Shown here: positions 32,350-41,513 of the stretch, piece after piece
How the letters are laid out: the number at the start of each line of letters is the position of its first letter
Numbering within the stretch: the stretch's first letter is position 1
DNA from: a bacterium
Lineage (GTDB): Bacteria; Cyanobacteriota; Sericytochromatia; S15B-MN24; VGJW01
NCBI GenBank assembly: GCA_021781555.1
Contig: JAJXWQ010000022.1
Span: 1-44,147 of the forward strand
Length of the DNA stretch: 44,147 nucleotides
Reading direction: 5' to 3'
Position numbers and translations under genes: made by a program
The notes under the pieces: model-generated
Databases searched by the model: none
What the model was told of the DNA's origin: nothing
What the model saw: only the letters and a program-made list of their open reading frames with translations

Positions 32350-33897
32350 ATGGAACCTCCTCGAGATCCGGATCCACGCTCGCTCGCGTCGGCGGGTCAG
32401 GAATCCGGCCCCGTCGGCGCCGGTGCCGGTGAACCCGAATCCGCCGCGCTGACGCCGGAGGATCGCCGCTACGCCTGGCAGGCCCTCTCGGTGACGACCG
32501 TCGGGGCCCTGCTGGCCGCCACCCAGGGCTCGGCGCTGCTGATCGCCATTCCCCGGCTCATGACCGCGCTGCACGCGGATTTCCTGACGATCATGTGGAT
32601 CATCCTCGGCTACCAGCTCGTCACGACCGCGGCAGTACCGATGATCGGTCGCGCCGCGGACCTCATCGGGCGCAAGACCCTGTACAACATCGGCTTCGCC
32701 ATCTTCGGCCTGGGTTCGCTGTGGGCGGCCCTCGCCATCCCGAGTTTCCACGGCTGGGATCTCGTCGGAGCCCGGCTCGTGCAGGGCCTCGGCGGAGCCC
32801 TCCTGTTCACGAACAGCACGGCGATCGTCACCGACGCCTTCCGCAAGGAGCGCACCGGACTGGGGCTCGGCGTCAACCAGGTGGCGCTGGGGGCAGGCTT
32901 CGTGCTCGGGCCCGTCGTGGGCGGAGTGCTCACGGCCCTGTCCTGGCGATGGGTTTTCGGATTCAACGTACCCCTCGCCGTGTTCGGGACGCTGTGGGGA
33001 ATGGCGCGGCTGCGGGAGCCGCTGGCTCGCCAGGGCCACGAGCCCTTCGACTGGGCTGGGGGCATCGTGTTCACCCTCGGCCTGGGGGCCTTCTTGATGG
33101 CCCTGACGGTCCTCGGATTCCCGCTCGTGCCGAGCTGGGTCGCGTGGCTTCTCCTGGCCCTGTCCGCCATCCTCCTCCCGCTCTACGTCCTGGTCGAGGG
33201 ACGGGTGACCTCACCCACGGTCGACTTCAAGCTCTTTGGCGACCGGCTGTTCTCCTTCGCCTGCGTCGCCCTCGTGCTCAACACCCTGGCCCGGGGAGCG
33301 ATCCTCTTCGTCCTCATCTTCTTCCTGCAGGGACCCTACGGACAGGATCCCCTGACGGCGGGCTTGATGCTGGCGCCTTTCGGGGTCGTCTTCATGCTGA
33401 CGGGTCCGATGGCGGGCTGGCTCTCCGACCGGATCGGCTCGCGGATCCTGGCGACGGCGGGCCTGGTCGTGTCGGCTGGCGCCCTCGTGGGCCTCTCGAG
33501 CCTGCGAGCAGACACCCCTTACTGGATCCTGGCTAGCTTCTTGATCCTCGAGGGCGCCGGCTCGGGTTTCTTCGGGACTCCCAACACCAGCGCGATCATG
33601 ACCTCCGTACCTCCCGAGCGCCGGGGCGTGGCATCGGCCGTCCGCGTCGTCCTCAACAACACCGGGCAGATGGTGGCCATCGCGCTGGCCTTCCCCCTGG
33701 CCATCGCGAAGATCCCCGCGCGAGAGATGATGCGGATCTTCCTGGTGGGCGGTGGCGTGGCGACGGCTCCGGCGGCCCTGCGATCCTTCGAAAGCGGAAT
33801 GACCCACATCTTCTGGCTTTCGGCCGGAGTCCTGGTCGTTGCAGCCTTCATCTCGGCCCTGCGCCCCTCCCGCACCTGGGGAGAAGCCAAGGGCTAG
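32350..33897 (+). CDS. DHA2-type MFS transporter (EmrB/QacA-like)
   Basis: A 515-aa integral membrane protein with about 14 predicted helices. Motif A-like GRAADLIGRKTLYNIG, motif C region GPVVGGVLTAL, and repeat of motif A in GWLSDRIGSR. A 40-residue Pro/Gly/Ser-rich cytoplasmic lead precedes helix 1. DHA2 proteins are drug/proton antiporters; substrate unknown. The stop TAG is the CTAG end of the next repeat. Confidence 0.9.
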   Translation: MEPPRDPDPRSLASAGQESGPVGAGAGEPESAALTPEDRRYAWQALSVTTVGALLAATQGSALLIAIPRLMTALHADFLTIMWIILGYQLVTTAAVPMIGRAADLIGRKTLYNIGFAIFGLGSLWAALAIPSFHGWDLVGARLVQGLGGALLFTNSTAIVTDAFRKERTGLGLGVNQVALGAGFVLGPVVGGVLTALSWRWVFGFNVPLAVFGTLWGMARLREPLARQGHEPFDWAGGIVFTLGLGAFLMALTVLGFPLVPSWVAWLLLALSAILLPLYVLVEGRVTSPTVDFKLFGDRLFSFACVALVLNTLARGAILFVLIFFLQGPYGQDPLTAGLMLAPFGVVFMLTGPMAGWLSDRIGSRILATAGLVVSAGALVGLSSLRADTPYWILASFLILEGAGSGFFGTPNTSAIMTSVPPERRGVASAVRVVLNNTGQMVAIALAFPLAIAKIPAREMMRIFLVGGGVATAPAALRSFESGMTHIFWLSAGVLVVAAFISALRPSRTWGEAKG

Positions 33898-34001
33898 AGT
33901 GCTCCCGGTTTGAATGGATCGAGCCCGATGAGTCAAACGGGGCCCGGTTGCGCAGCGAAGCGACCGCGCAGAGGGCCCCGTTCAAACTGCAAAAGGCCTA
34001 G
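33894..34001 (+). repeat. Palindromic repeat, full reference unit
   Basis: CTAG at 33894 and 33998, 104 nt apart. Left end AGTGCTCCCGGTTTGAATGG, short hairpin ATCG/CGAT, core arms AACGGGGCCC/GGGCCCCGTT enclosing TGCGC/GCGCA, then TTCAAAC and GCAAAAGGCCTAG. Confidence 0.92.
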
Positions 34002-34085
34002 GGCCCCGGTCCGCCAGGAGCCCGGCCCCACTGCAAGGAGCCGGCGCTCGTGCTACGCTACTGACGCGGGTTGGAGGCGCGGTGG

Positions 34086-35285
34086 ATGAACAGGTTCTCC
34101 CTCCAGTGTCGGCGCTGCGGGCGCGTGGAAAGCTTTCGCCCGCAGGCCACCTGCGGGTCCTGCGGCTCGCCCCAGCTCGAGGTGCAATACGCACCGGATT
34201 CCACGCTCGCAGCTAGCTGGCGACGCGAGTCGGCGGAACGCTCCCTCTGGCGCTATCGGGATTTGCTGCCGATCGCAGACGCCCGCCATGCCGTCAGCCT
34301 CGGGGAAGGCGGAACGCCCCTGATCGCCATCGAGCGGCTGGGCCGGCAGCTGGGGCTTGGCAGCCTCTACACGAAGGACGAACGCCAGAACCCGACGGGC
34401 TCGTTCAAGGATCGCCAGGGGAGCCTGGCCCTGTCGATCCTGCACGAGCACGGCGTGCCGGAGGTCGTGGTGGCCTCGACCGGCAACGTCGCCCTGGCCT
34501 ACGCCGCCTACGGGGCGCGAGCCGGCATCAAGGTTCACGCCTTCCTGCCAAGTTCGATCCCCGCCGAGAAGCTTCGGGAGGTGCTCTTGTACGGGGCCCG
34601 AACGACGCTCGTCGAGGGCACCTACGACGCCACCAAGAGCGCGGCGGCGCGGTTCGCGCAGGCCCACGGTCTGTTCCTGGATCAAGGCTTCGGAACCGTC
34701 GCGGCGGTCGAAGGAATGAAGACCCTCGCCTTCGAGATCGCCGAGCAGCTCGGCTGGAGAGCTCCCGACTGGTACATCCAGGCCGTCAGCGGGGGTATGG
34801 GTCCGGTCGGCGTGGCCAAGGGATTCTCCGAGCTCCAGGCCCTGGGTCTGGTCGACAAGGTCCCGGCCATGGGGCTGGTGCAGGTCTCGGGCTGCGCACC
34901 GATGGCCGAGGCCTTCCACGGGCGCCTGCGGCAGCCCCTTCCCGTCCTGGAACCTGCCACGGCCGTTCTCCCCCTGGCGACCGGGACTCCGGGACCAGCC
35001 TACGAGCTCCTGTTCGACCTCCTCTCCCGCGATGGGGGGACCTTCACCACGGCCAGCGACGCGGAAGCCTGGGAAGTCATGCGCCTGCTAGCGCGCACCG
35101 AGGGCATCTCGGTCGAACCGGCGACCGCCGTCACCTTTGCCGGTCTCATCAAGCTGATCGAATCCGGCGCGATCGGTCCGAACGAGTGCGTCGTGGTCAA
35201 CGTCTCGGGCCACACGTACAGCGTGGAAGCCCACGTGGTCACCGGCCACCCGGCGGACCTGCAGGAATCCGTTTCCGGGACCTGA
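34086..35285 (+). CDS. thrC: Threonine synthase
   Basis: A 399-aa PLP enzyme converting O-phosphohomoserine to threonine. The N-terminal zinc ribbon has Cys 8, 11, 23 and 26; PLP lysine in NPTGSFKDR (Lys 108); substrate/phosphate loops SLGEGGTPLI and STGNVALAYAAYG; C-terminal VVVNVSGHTYS. The ATG at 34086 is chosen over the in-frame TTG at 34071 because GGAGG lies eight bases upstream of it. It is the class with an N-terminal ribbon, as in plants and many bacteria. Confidence 0.93.
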   Translation: MNRFSLQCRRCGRVESFRPQATCGSCGSPQLEVQYAPDSTLAASWRRESAERSLWRYRDLLPIADARHAVSLGEGGTPLIAIERLGRQLGLGSLYTKDERQNPTGSFKDRQGSLALSILHEHGVPEVVVASTGNVALAYAAYGARAGIKVHAFLPSSIPAEKLREVLLYGARTTLVEGTYDATKSAAARFAQAHGLFLDQGFGTVAAVEGMKTLAFEIAEQLGWRAPDWYIQAVSGGMGPVGVAKGFSELQALGLVDKVPAMGLVQVSGCAPMAEAFHGRLRQPLPVLEPATAVLPLATGTPGPAYELLFDLLSRDGGTFTTASDAEAWEVMRLLARTEGISVEPATAVTFAGLIKLIESGAIGPNECVVVNVSGHTYSVEAHVVTGHPADLQESVSGT

Positions 35286-35315
35286 GCGTGCCGGCGCCTC
35301 GCCTTCGCCCGGACC

Positions 35316-35524
35316 GAATCGGGCCGGGGGAGTCAAACGGGGACCGGTTGCGCAGCGCAGCGACCGCGCAGAGGGACCCGGTCAAACTGCAAAAGATTGG
35401 GACCGGTTGCGCAGCGCAGCGACCGCGCAGAGGGACCCGGTCAAACTGCAAAAGATTGGGACCGGTTGCGCAGCGCAGCGACCGCGCAGAGGGACCCGGT
35501 CAAACTGCAAAAGATTGGGACCGG
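35316..35524 (+). repeat. 59-bp tandem array of the palindromic repeat core
   Basis: Three direct copies of a 59-bp unit (starting GGACCGG at 35341, 35400 and 35459, with a partial fourth at 35518) plus a flank GGGGGAGTCAAACGG. The unit is the core and GCAAAAGATT tail only. Arms differ from the 108-bp form (GACCGG and CCGGTC). It sits between convergent thrC and the tandem ATP-grasp gene. Confidence 0.92.
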
Positions 35525-37440
35525 CCCATCGCCACGATCAGCCGCTCGATCAGCCCCTCGACCCGGAAGCGCTGCTCCGGCCCGAGGTCCGCATAACCGG
35601 TCAGATCGGGCATCGAGTTGACTTCCAGGAGGTGATACGGGGCGCCGCCGCGCGGATCGGGCCCCTTGATATCGACACCGGCGTAACGCAATCCCATGTG
35701 GGATGCCGCGGCGATCGCCGCCGCCACGACGTCCTCGGGCACCGTATGCCGTGCCTCACAGAGATAACCGCCGCACCCGTAACCCGAGTTGAGCATGACC
35801 CCCAGCTCCTCCCCGCGCTCCACCACATCAAGGCGCGATCGGCCAAGGAATGCCAGGTGGGCCGTGATCCGGAAATCGTCCGCTGAAATCCCGACATGGC
35901 CAGAGCTTGCCCGGTAGGCTTCCAGGTGTTTCCCGATCAGCTCCGAAAGAGAGCTTTCGCCGTCGCCCAGCACCGTCAGGGGGTGCTTCTCGTAGGCGAT
36001 CTCGAGCTGGCCATCCAGCACCACGACGCGATATTCGAGGCCAAAAACCGCCTTTTGCACCAAAAAGATCGGTTCGGTGGCCACCAGGGCCGAGCAGAAA
36101 CGCGCAAAATCCTCGGCTCCTGCCGCGATGAAGACTCCGTTGCCGCCCAGTCCGGCACTCGGCTTGCAGACCACGGGAAAACCGAGCTGTTCGGCATAGG
36201 CAAGGGCTGCCGCCTGATCGCGGTTCGTTCCGAGGATCTGAGCCAGCCAGTCGGCGTAGAAGCACTGGAACTCGGGCAAGAAAAATCCACCCTTTTGAAG
36301 GAAGCCCGCGGACCAGGCCTTTTGCCGGGCGACGGTCACGCTGCACGGATCGTTGAGGTCGGTCATCTCGTCGATCACGTGCCGGATGGTTCCATCCGGA
36401 TACGTCAGACGGATGGCATCCCGGTGCTCGGGCACCCGATCCACGCCCACGCCCAGCGCCGGGGCGATCTCGGCCACCCGAGCGGCCAGCGTCGTCAGGG
36501 CCGGCAGGGCGGGCGACCGACCGCTCCCGGTCTCGCCGGCGGGCGCCACCGTGCGGGGCGAGATCCCGCTCACCCCGAGGGGAGATCGCACCTGCACACA
36601 CTCGGAGAGCAGGGCAGCAACGGCGCGCTCCGGGCCCTCGCCCAGGGCCTCGCAGGCGGCCAGATCGCAAAAGCCGTCGACCTGCAAGACCCAGAAGGCG
36701 GGCTGTTCGTCCGCGTCCGGCACGACGCCGTCCACCACGCACAAGCGCAAACCCGAACCGTACGCGGCCTGCCGGGCGATCGCCAGGGACGCAGGGGACA
36801 GGCAATCGCCCGCATCTCGGATGGCGCCGCTGGTCTCGGGATGCTCGAGCAACTCGGCCGCGCTCGGCTCCCCGGCGCTGCGGCTCTCATCACCCAAAAA
36901 CGTGACCGGCGCGAGCTCGAAGGCGCCGATCACGCTCCCGTCCAGCACGCAGACGCGAAACTGCGTCCCGCGAATCCAGCGCTGCACCAGGAACATCCGG
37001 TCTTTGGCCAGCAACTCCGGCACGATCCGTGACATGGCGGCTCGATCCCTCACGAGGCGGGCGCCTGCTCCGCGCACCTGACCGTGCAAGCGCAGGACCG
37101 CGGGAAACCCCAGGCGCTCCGCGTACTCGAAGGCCGCCTCCGGGCCTGGCACGGATCCCGGGTTGCCCTCGGGATCCCCGGAGCCGAAGAGCTCGAAGTC
37201 AGGGACCGGCACGCCGCCGCCCTGCAGCAACCGGAGGCTCCAGGCCTTCAGCCGCGCCAGCGACGAGCTGCCGATTCCGTTCAGATCCCACTCGGTGGGC
37301 AAAAAATAGCGCGGGCTCCCGCCCCCAGCGCGGATCTGGGCCACGTGACCCGGGTCGAGTTCCCCATCAAAAAAGATCCCCCGGCGGCGGGCCTCGTCGG
37401 CGACCCGGGCCAGGAGGAAAGGGAGATTCGCGCTGGTCAA
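35500..37440 (-). CDS. Tandem ATP-grasp protein (cyanophycin-synthetase-like)
   Basis: A 646-aa protein starting at TTG 37440 behind AAGGGG. Two ATP-grasp-like halves. The C-terminal half (about 370-640) looks active: VVCKPSAGLGGNGVFIAAG, VQKAVFGLEYRVVVLDG, GDGESSLSELIGKHL, YAGVDIKG and LLEVNSMPDL (Mg-binding Glu/Asn). The N-terminal half (about 50-270) has the same order but a changed nucleotide loop (VLRLHGQVRGAGARLV) and LQVDGFCDL in place of LEVN, so it is probably inactive. The YRVVVLDG and GDGESS segments resemble CphA. It may ligate amino acids to a peptide; substrate unknown. The last residues (RSQSFAV) and stop are encoded by the repeat. Confidence 0.85.
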   Translation of the reverse strand: MTSANLPFLLARVADEARRRGIFFDGELDPGHVAQIRAGGGSPRYFLPTEWDLNGIGSSSLARLKAWSLRLLQGGGVPVPDFELFGSGDPEGNPGSVPGPEAAFEYAERLGFPAVLRLHGQVRGAGARLVRDRAAMSRIVPELLAKDRMFLVQRWIRGTQFRVCVLDGSVIGAFELAPVTFLGDESRSAGEPSAAELLEHPETSGAIRDAGDCLSPASLAIARQAAYGSGLRLCVVDGVVPDADEQPAFWVLQVDGFCDLAACEALGEGPERAVAALLSECVQVRSPLGVSGISPRTVAPAGETGSGRSPALPALTTLAARVAEIAPALGVGVDRVPEHRDAIRLTYPDGTIRHVIDEMTDLNDPCSVTVARQKAWSAGFLQKGGFFLPEFQCFYADWLAQILGTNRDQAAALAYAEQLGFPVVCKPSAGLGGNGVFIAAGAEDFARFCSALVATEPIFLVQKAVFGLEYRVVVLDGQLEIAYEKHPLTVLGDGESSLSELIGKHLEAYRASSGHVGISADDFRITAHLAFLGRSRLDVVERGEELGVMLNSGYGCGGYLCEARHTVPEDVVAAAIAAASHMGLRYAGVDIKGPDPRGGAPYHLLEVNSMPDLTGYADLGPEQRFRVEGLIERLIVAMGRSQSFAV

Positions 37441-37569
37441 ACAAGGTCCCCTTTACTTTCGGCGCCCGCAACGGCGGCGCCGACATCCGCAGGGTCGTAG
37501 CACATCCTAGCGCAATCGTGTTTCAATCGCGTCGCAAGGCGTGCGGCAGCGCCACGCAGCTCCGGTACA

Positions 37570-39075
37570 ATGACCGCCGAGCCATCCTCGATGCAGTCGC
37601 ACCGACACTCCTTGGCCGTTTGCCAGCCACCGGGACGGCCGCAACCCGAGGGACAGGCACTGGAAGTGAACCGACAGGACGCCGAGGCCTTGCACGTGGC
37701 CCGGGAACTCGATCGGCTGGGCCACGACGAGGACGCCAAGCGTGCCTACCTCGATCACCTGCAGCGCCACCCCGACGACGCCGAGGTGCTGACCGACCTC
37801 GGAAACCTCGCCTTTCGGACCCGGTACCGGCGGGCGGCCAGGACCGCATACGCCCGGGTCGTCCAGCTGCGGCCCTTTGATCCCGCAGCGCGGGTGAATC
37901 TCGGAAATGCGTGGCTGGACGCGGGCGACCTGCAGGCCGCGCAAGCCGAGTACGAAGCGGCGCTCGCGGTGGATCCAGCCTTCGCGCCGGCCCACCAGGG
38001 GTTGAGCCATGTCTTCGCCCAGCTGGCCGACGACGCGACCTCCCGGCACCACCGCGACCTCGGGTTTGCCGGCAACGCCCTGGCCCATGTTCCGTACCAG
38101 GGGGAAGGCACGGCGCTCCGGGTCCTGGTCCTGACCTCGGCGGCGGGCGGGAACTTCAACACGAACTGGCTCCTCGATCCCCATCGCTTCGACGTCGTCC
38201 GCCTCGCGCTCGACTACGTGGACGCACGCATGCCGCTGCCGCCGCACGACGTGATCGTCAACGCCATCGGCGACGCGGACCTTTGCCAGCGCGAGCTCGA
38301 AACGGCCAGCTGCCTGATCGCACGCTCCAGCGCTCGCGTGGTCAACGCTCCGGTCCGCGTGCTGAACACCGGCCGGGTCGCACATTCCGAGCAGCTGCGA
38401 GCCGTCGCTGGCACGGTGGTGCCCCGGATGGCGACGATCCCCAAAGCGGCGATCGCCGCGGGCGGCGAGGCCCTGCTGCGCGGCCACGGCTTCGACTTTC
38501 CGCTGCTGCTCCGCACCCCCGGTCACAATACCGGCCGCCACTTCGTGAAGGTCGCTCGCCCGACCGACCTGAGGGCCGCCCTCGAGACGCTGCCGGGTGA
38601 CCAGGTCCTGGCGATCGAGTACTTCGACCTGGCCGAAACGGGGGGATGGACGCGCAAGTATCGCGTGATCGCCATAGACCAGGAACTCTTTCCGGTTCAT
38701 GCCGCGATCTCGGCGGACTGGAAAGTTCACCTCTTCAGCGCCAGCCACGCGCCCGAGCACCAGGAGGAAGACGCCCGCTTCCTGGACGATCCCCGAAACG
38801 TGCTGCCCCCGGGCGTCCTTGCCGCCCTCGAAGCGATCGTGCGCCGCCTGGGGTTGGATTATGCCGGCGTGGATTTTGGAATCGATGCCGCCGGGCATCT
38901 GGTGCTCTTCGAGGCCAATGCCACGATGTCGATCCATCCCGTGGATCCGGGAGATCCCTTCGCGTATCGCCGCGCTGCCATCGGGCGTATCTTCGCGGCC
39001 TTCGAGCGCATGATCGGCCCGCCCCGGGCCGGGCAGCCCAAGAGCGAACCGGTGGAAGTCGAGAGGGGCGAGTGA
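37570..39075 (+). CDS. TPR plus ATP-grasp-like protein
   Basis: A 501-aa protein, divergent from the tandem ATP-grasp gene. Residues about 35-165 form three to four TPRs (EVLTDLGNLAFRTRYRRAAR, AARVNLGNAWLDAGDLQAA). The rest is ATP-grasp-like: FPLLLRTPGHNTGRHFVKVA, VLAIEYFDL, YRVIAIDQELFPVHAAIS, LGLDYAGVDFGID and LVLFEANATMSIHP (Mg-binding Glu/Asn). Similar TPR-ATP-grasp proteins occur in uncharacterised peptide clusters. The start is unsure: ATG 37570 lacks a ribosome site and sits in a -10-like TACAAT, so GTG or ATG further in is possible. Its end overlaps the tRNA-His gene on the other strand by nine bases. Confidence 0.82.
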   Translation: MTAEPSSMQSHRHSLAVCQPPGRPQPEGQALEVNRQDAEALHVARELDRLGHDEDAKRAYLDHLQRHPDDAEVLTDLGNLAFRTRYRRAARTAYARVVQLRPFDPAARVNLGNAWLDAGDLQAAQAEYEAALAVDPAFAPAHQGLSHVFAQLADDATSRHHRDLGFAGNALAHVPYQGEGTALRVLVLTSAAGGNFNTNWLLDPHRFDVVRLALDYVDARMPLPPHDVIVNAIGDADLCQRELETASCLIARSSARVVNAPVRVLNTGRVAHSEQLRAVAGTVVPRMATIPKAAIAAGGEALLRGHGFDFPLLLRTPGHNTGRHFVKVARPTDLRAALETLPGDQVLAIEYFDLAETGGWTRKYRVIAIDQELFPVHAAISADWKVHLFSASHAPEHQEEDARFLDDPRNVLPPGVLAALEAIVRRLGLDYAGVDFGIDAAGHLVLFEANATMSIHPVDPGDPFAYRRAAIGRIFAAFERMIGPPRAGQPKSEPVEVERGE

Positions 39076-39140
39076 TGGGAGTCGAACCCACGCATGGAGG
39101 ATCCACAATCCTCTGCCTTAACCACTTGGCTACACTCGCC
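39067..39140 (-). tRNA. tRNA-His (GTG)
   Basis: Anticodon stem GAGGA/TCCTC around loop TTGTGGA, anticodon GTG. Acceptor has the extra G-1 pairing with C73, typical of tRNA-His, U8 and D stem GCC/GGC, T arm GGTTCGACTCCC. CCA is not encoded (CCT follows C73). Confidence 0.93.
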
Positions 39141-39164
39141 ACGGTGTCCGGTTCGATCGACCGG

Positions 39165-39240
39165 TGGCGCGCCCGGCTGGATTCGAACCAGCGACCAGCC
39201 GCTTAGAAGGCGGCTGCTCTATCCCCTGAGCTACGGGCGC
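39165..39240 (-). tRNA. tRNA-Arg (TCT)
   Basis: Acceptor GCGCCCG/CGGGCGC, D arm GCTCAGGGGATAGAGC, anticodon stem GCCGC/GCGGC with loop CTTCTAA (anticodon TCT), T arm GCTGGTTCGAATCCAGC, then G73 and an encoded CCA. It precedes tRNA-His by 24 nt, so the two are co-transcribed. Confidence 0.94.
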
Positions 39241-39257
39241 AGGAGGTATGAGAGGGG

Positions 39258-39263
39258 AGTATA
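39258..39263 (-). promoter_or_regulatory. -10 element for the tRNA pair
   Basis: TATACT on the minus strand, about 18 bases before tRNA-Arg. A good -35 is not visible. The interval to glpD (39264-39395) shows no gene. Confidence 0.45.
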
Positions 39264-39395
39264 GCATATCGGGCAGCCGCCTTCGGCAGGCACCCCACCG
39301 CACGCGCGACGTGTCGTCCTCCGGCGCTGGCAGCTTGACTCGGATCGGACCCGATCGAAGCGGGGTCGCGGCGATCGTGCTAGCATCGCGTTGAC

Positions 39396-41156
39396 ATGGC
39401 CGTGAGCCCGGATCTCTCGCCCCGCGTGCGGGCGACGCATCTCACCCGACTGGGCGCCGAGCGCTTCGACCTGCTGGTCGTGGGCGGCGGCATCAGCGGG
39501 GCAGGCATTGCCGCCGAGGCTGCCAGCCGTGGTCTTTCGGTCGCTCTGGTCGAACGCGCCGATTTTGCCGCGGGCACCAGCAGCAAGTCGTCCAAGCTCT
39601 TGCACGGCGGCCTGCGCTACCTCGAGCAATTCCACCTCCACCTGGTCAGGGAGGCGCTGCGCGAGCGCAATTCACTGCTGCGCGAGGCTCCGCACCTTGC
39701 CAGCGAGCTGCCCTTCCTCTATGCAGTGGAATCTGGTCGCGGCTTCCGCTTGCTCGAGGTGCAGGCCGGCCTGTCGCTGTACGACTCCCTGAGTCTCCTG
39801 GGAGGCGGTCCGCGGCGCTGGTGGCACCGCCGACTGGATCCCGCCGCCGCCGAACGGGAAGTCCCGGCTCTGGCGGGGGCCGACATCGGGGGCGCGTTGC
39901 TGTACTTCGACGGGTTGACCGACGATGCCCGCCTGGTCGTTGACGTCGTCAAGGCTGCGGCCCGCGCCGGAGCGGTGGTCGCCAACTACTGTGCCGTGCA
40001 GGGCTTCGTCAAGGACGCTCGGGGCCGGGCCGTCGCCGCCGTCGCATTCGACGCCCTGGAGGGCCGCACGATCCAGATCCACGCGACCCGGATCGTCAAC
40101 GCCGCAGGGCCGTGGGTCGATGCCATCAACCTCCTCGACGATCCTGGCTACTCGCGCCGGCTGTTGCCCACCAAGGGAGTCCACGTGATCGTGCCGGCCT
40201 TCACCAAGGGCAAGGCTCTCGTGCTCAAGTCCCTGCCGCACGCCGACGGTCGCCGCCGCTGGCTGTTCGTCATTCCCTGGGGCGAGCGGGCCATCATCGG
40301 GACCACCGACACCGCCCACCCGGGGACCGATCGAGGCGATCGCTACCTCGACGAGGAGACCGAGGTCACCCCCGCCGAGGTCGACTACCTGCTCGGCTCG
40401 GTCAATGCCACGTGTCCTGGATCCGGGCTGCGTCCAGCCGACATCATCAGCGCCTTTGGCGGGTACCGACCGCTCCTGGCGCCCGCAGGGAAGGCCTTCG
40501 AATCGGACATCAGCCGGGAGCACGACATCTTCGAGACGCCCTCAGGGGTGCTGTGCGTGGCCGGCGGCAAGCTGACGACGTACCGTCTGATGGCCCGCCA
40601 GGCCGTCAACCGCGCCGTACGCTTGCTGCGTCAGGACGGAGTCAGGCGGCTTGCCCGGGCAGGCCGCGCCCCGGTGCCGCTGGGCGGGACCGAGGGCGGT
40701 ATGTCCCTGGCCGCCTTCACCGAGGACCAGCTGCGGGGCCTCTCCGAAGCCGAGGCGAGGTGGACCCGGCGCCTCATCGCCACCTACGGCACGGCCTATG
40801 CCGACGTGCGCAGGCTCGCCACCGACCGCGAGGGTCTGGCCCGCGAGATCGCCGGCCTGTCGCCCGAGGGGACCAGGACCCGGGCCGAGGTGGTGTTCGC
40901 CGTCCGCCACGAGATGGCGATGTCCGTCGCCGACGTCATGGCGCGCCGCACGCGCCTGCAGCTCCTCGACACGCACCTGGGCCTCGACGCCGTCGAGGAG
41001 GTGGCCGACCTGGTCTCCCGCGAGCTGGCCGGCGCGCTGGAGTGGGACGAGGAACGTCGCAAGCGCTGGACCGCGGCGGAGCTAGAGGCTTACCAGGCAC
41101 AGGTCGACCGCATGCTAGCCTTCCGTACGGCGCAGAGTTCCGCGCGTTCGTCCTGA
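39396..41156 (+). CDS. glpD: Glycerol-3-phosphate dehydrogenase (FAD)
   Basis: A 586-aa flavoprotein that oxidises sn-glycerol-3-phosphate at the membrane and passes electrons to quinone. FAD motif VVGGGISGAGIAAEAASRG, then TSSKSSKLLHGGLRYLEQF, NAAGPWVDAI, RRLLPTKGVHVIVP, IPWGERAIIGTTDT and GGYRPLLAP; the C-terminal DAO_C helical domain ends with the usual VADVMARRTRL. Length is normal. No glpF or glpK neighbours. Confidence 0.94.
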   Translation: MAVSPDLSPRVRATHLTRLGAERFDLLVVGGGISGAGIAAEAASRGLSVALVERADFAAGTSSKSSKLLHGGLRYLEQFHLHLVREALRERNSLLREAPHLASELPFLYAVESGRGFRLLEVQAGLSLYDSLSLLGGGPRRWWHRRLDPAAAEREVPALAGADIGGALLYFDGLTDDARLVVDVVKAAARAGAVVANYCAVQGFVKDARGRAVAAVAFDALEGRTIQIHATRIVNAAGPWVDAINLLDDPGYSRRLLPTKGVHVIVPAFTKGKALVLKSLPHADGRRRWLFVIPWGERAIIGTTDTAHPGTDRGDRYLDEETEVTPAEVDYLLGSVNATCPGSGLRPADIISAFGGYRPLLAPAGKAFESDISREHDIFETPSGVLCVAGGKLTTYRLMARQAVNRAVRLLRQDGVRRLARAGRAPVPLGGTEGGMSLAAFTEDQLRGLSEAEARWTRRLIATYGTAYADVRRLATDREGLAREIAGLSPEGTRTRAEVVFAVRHEMAMSVADVMARRTRLQLLDTHLGLDAVEEVADLVSRELAGALEWDEERRKRWTAAELEAYQAQVDRMLAFRTAQSSARSS

Positions 41157-41192
41157 CAGGCGCCGGCCCGATCCCTTCAGGCTACGAGCGCC

Positions 41193-41378
41193 CTAGGCTC
41201 CGAAAAGGAACCGGAGATTGCGGCGGCGGCTGCGGTGCGGAGCCTTGCGATCGCCCTGTGCCGCCAGCACGTCGCGGACGTCGTCGAAAAGCCACGGTGT
41301 CGTCCCGGCCCGGACCAGCGGTCGCTGCGGGCGGACCGCCGGCGACTGCGGCCCGTCAGGGGCGTTCTGAGGACTCAT
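41193..41378 (-). CDS. Possible small protein (tentative)
   Basis: A 61-codon frame from ATG 41378 (MSPQNAPDGPQSP...) with a central TPWLFDDVRDVLAAQG and a basic tail RSRRRNLRFLFG. Only a weak ribosome site. Codon use is like neighbours, but length is too short to judge. Downstream of convergent glpD. Confidence 0.35.
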   Translation of the reverse strand: MSPQNAPDGPQSPAVRPQRPLVRAGTTPWLFDDVRDVLAAQGDRKAPHRSRRRNLRFLFGA

Positions 41379-41513
41379 GGCTAGACACTCTGTGATCGCG
41401 GTTCTCGATGCTCCGGGAGCATAAGCCCGATCCGGCGGCAAACGACCGCATCTCGGGCCAAAGGCTCTCCTGAAGGGCTTATCGACGCTCGACCCTCCGC
41501 GCCGACGTTAAGC

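Noticed and set aside
35316-35524. CRISPR array
   Set aside because: The 59-bp units abut with no variable spacers and match the dispersed palindromic repeat.
37500-37572. TACAAT as a firm -10 promoter for the TPR gene
   Set aside because: It overlaps the proposed ATG and no fitting -35 is present, so it was only noted as start uncertainty.
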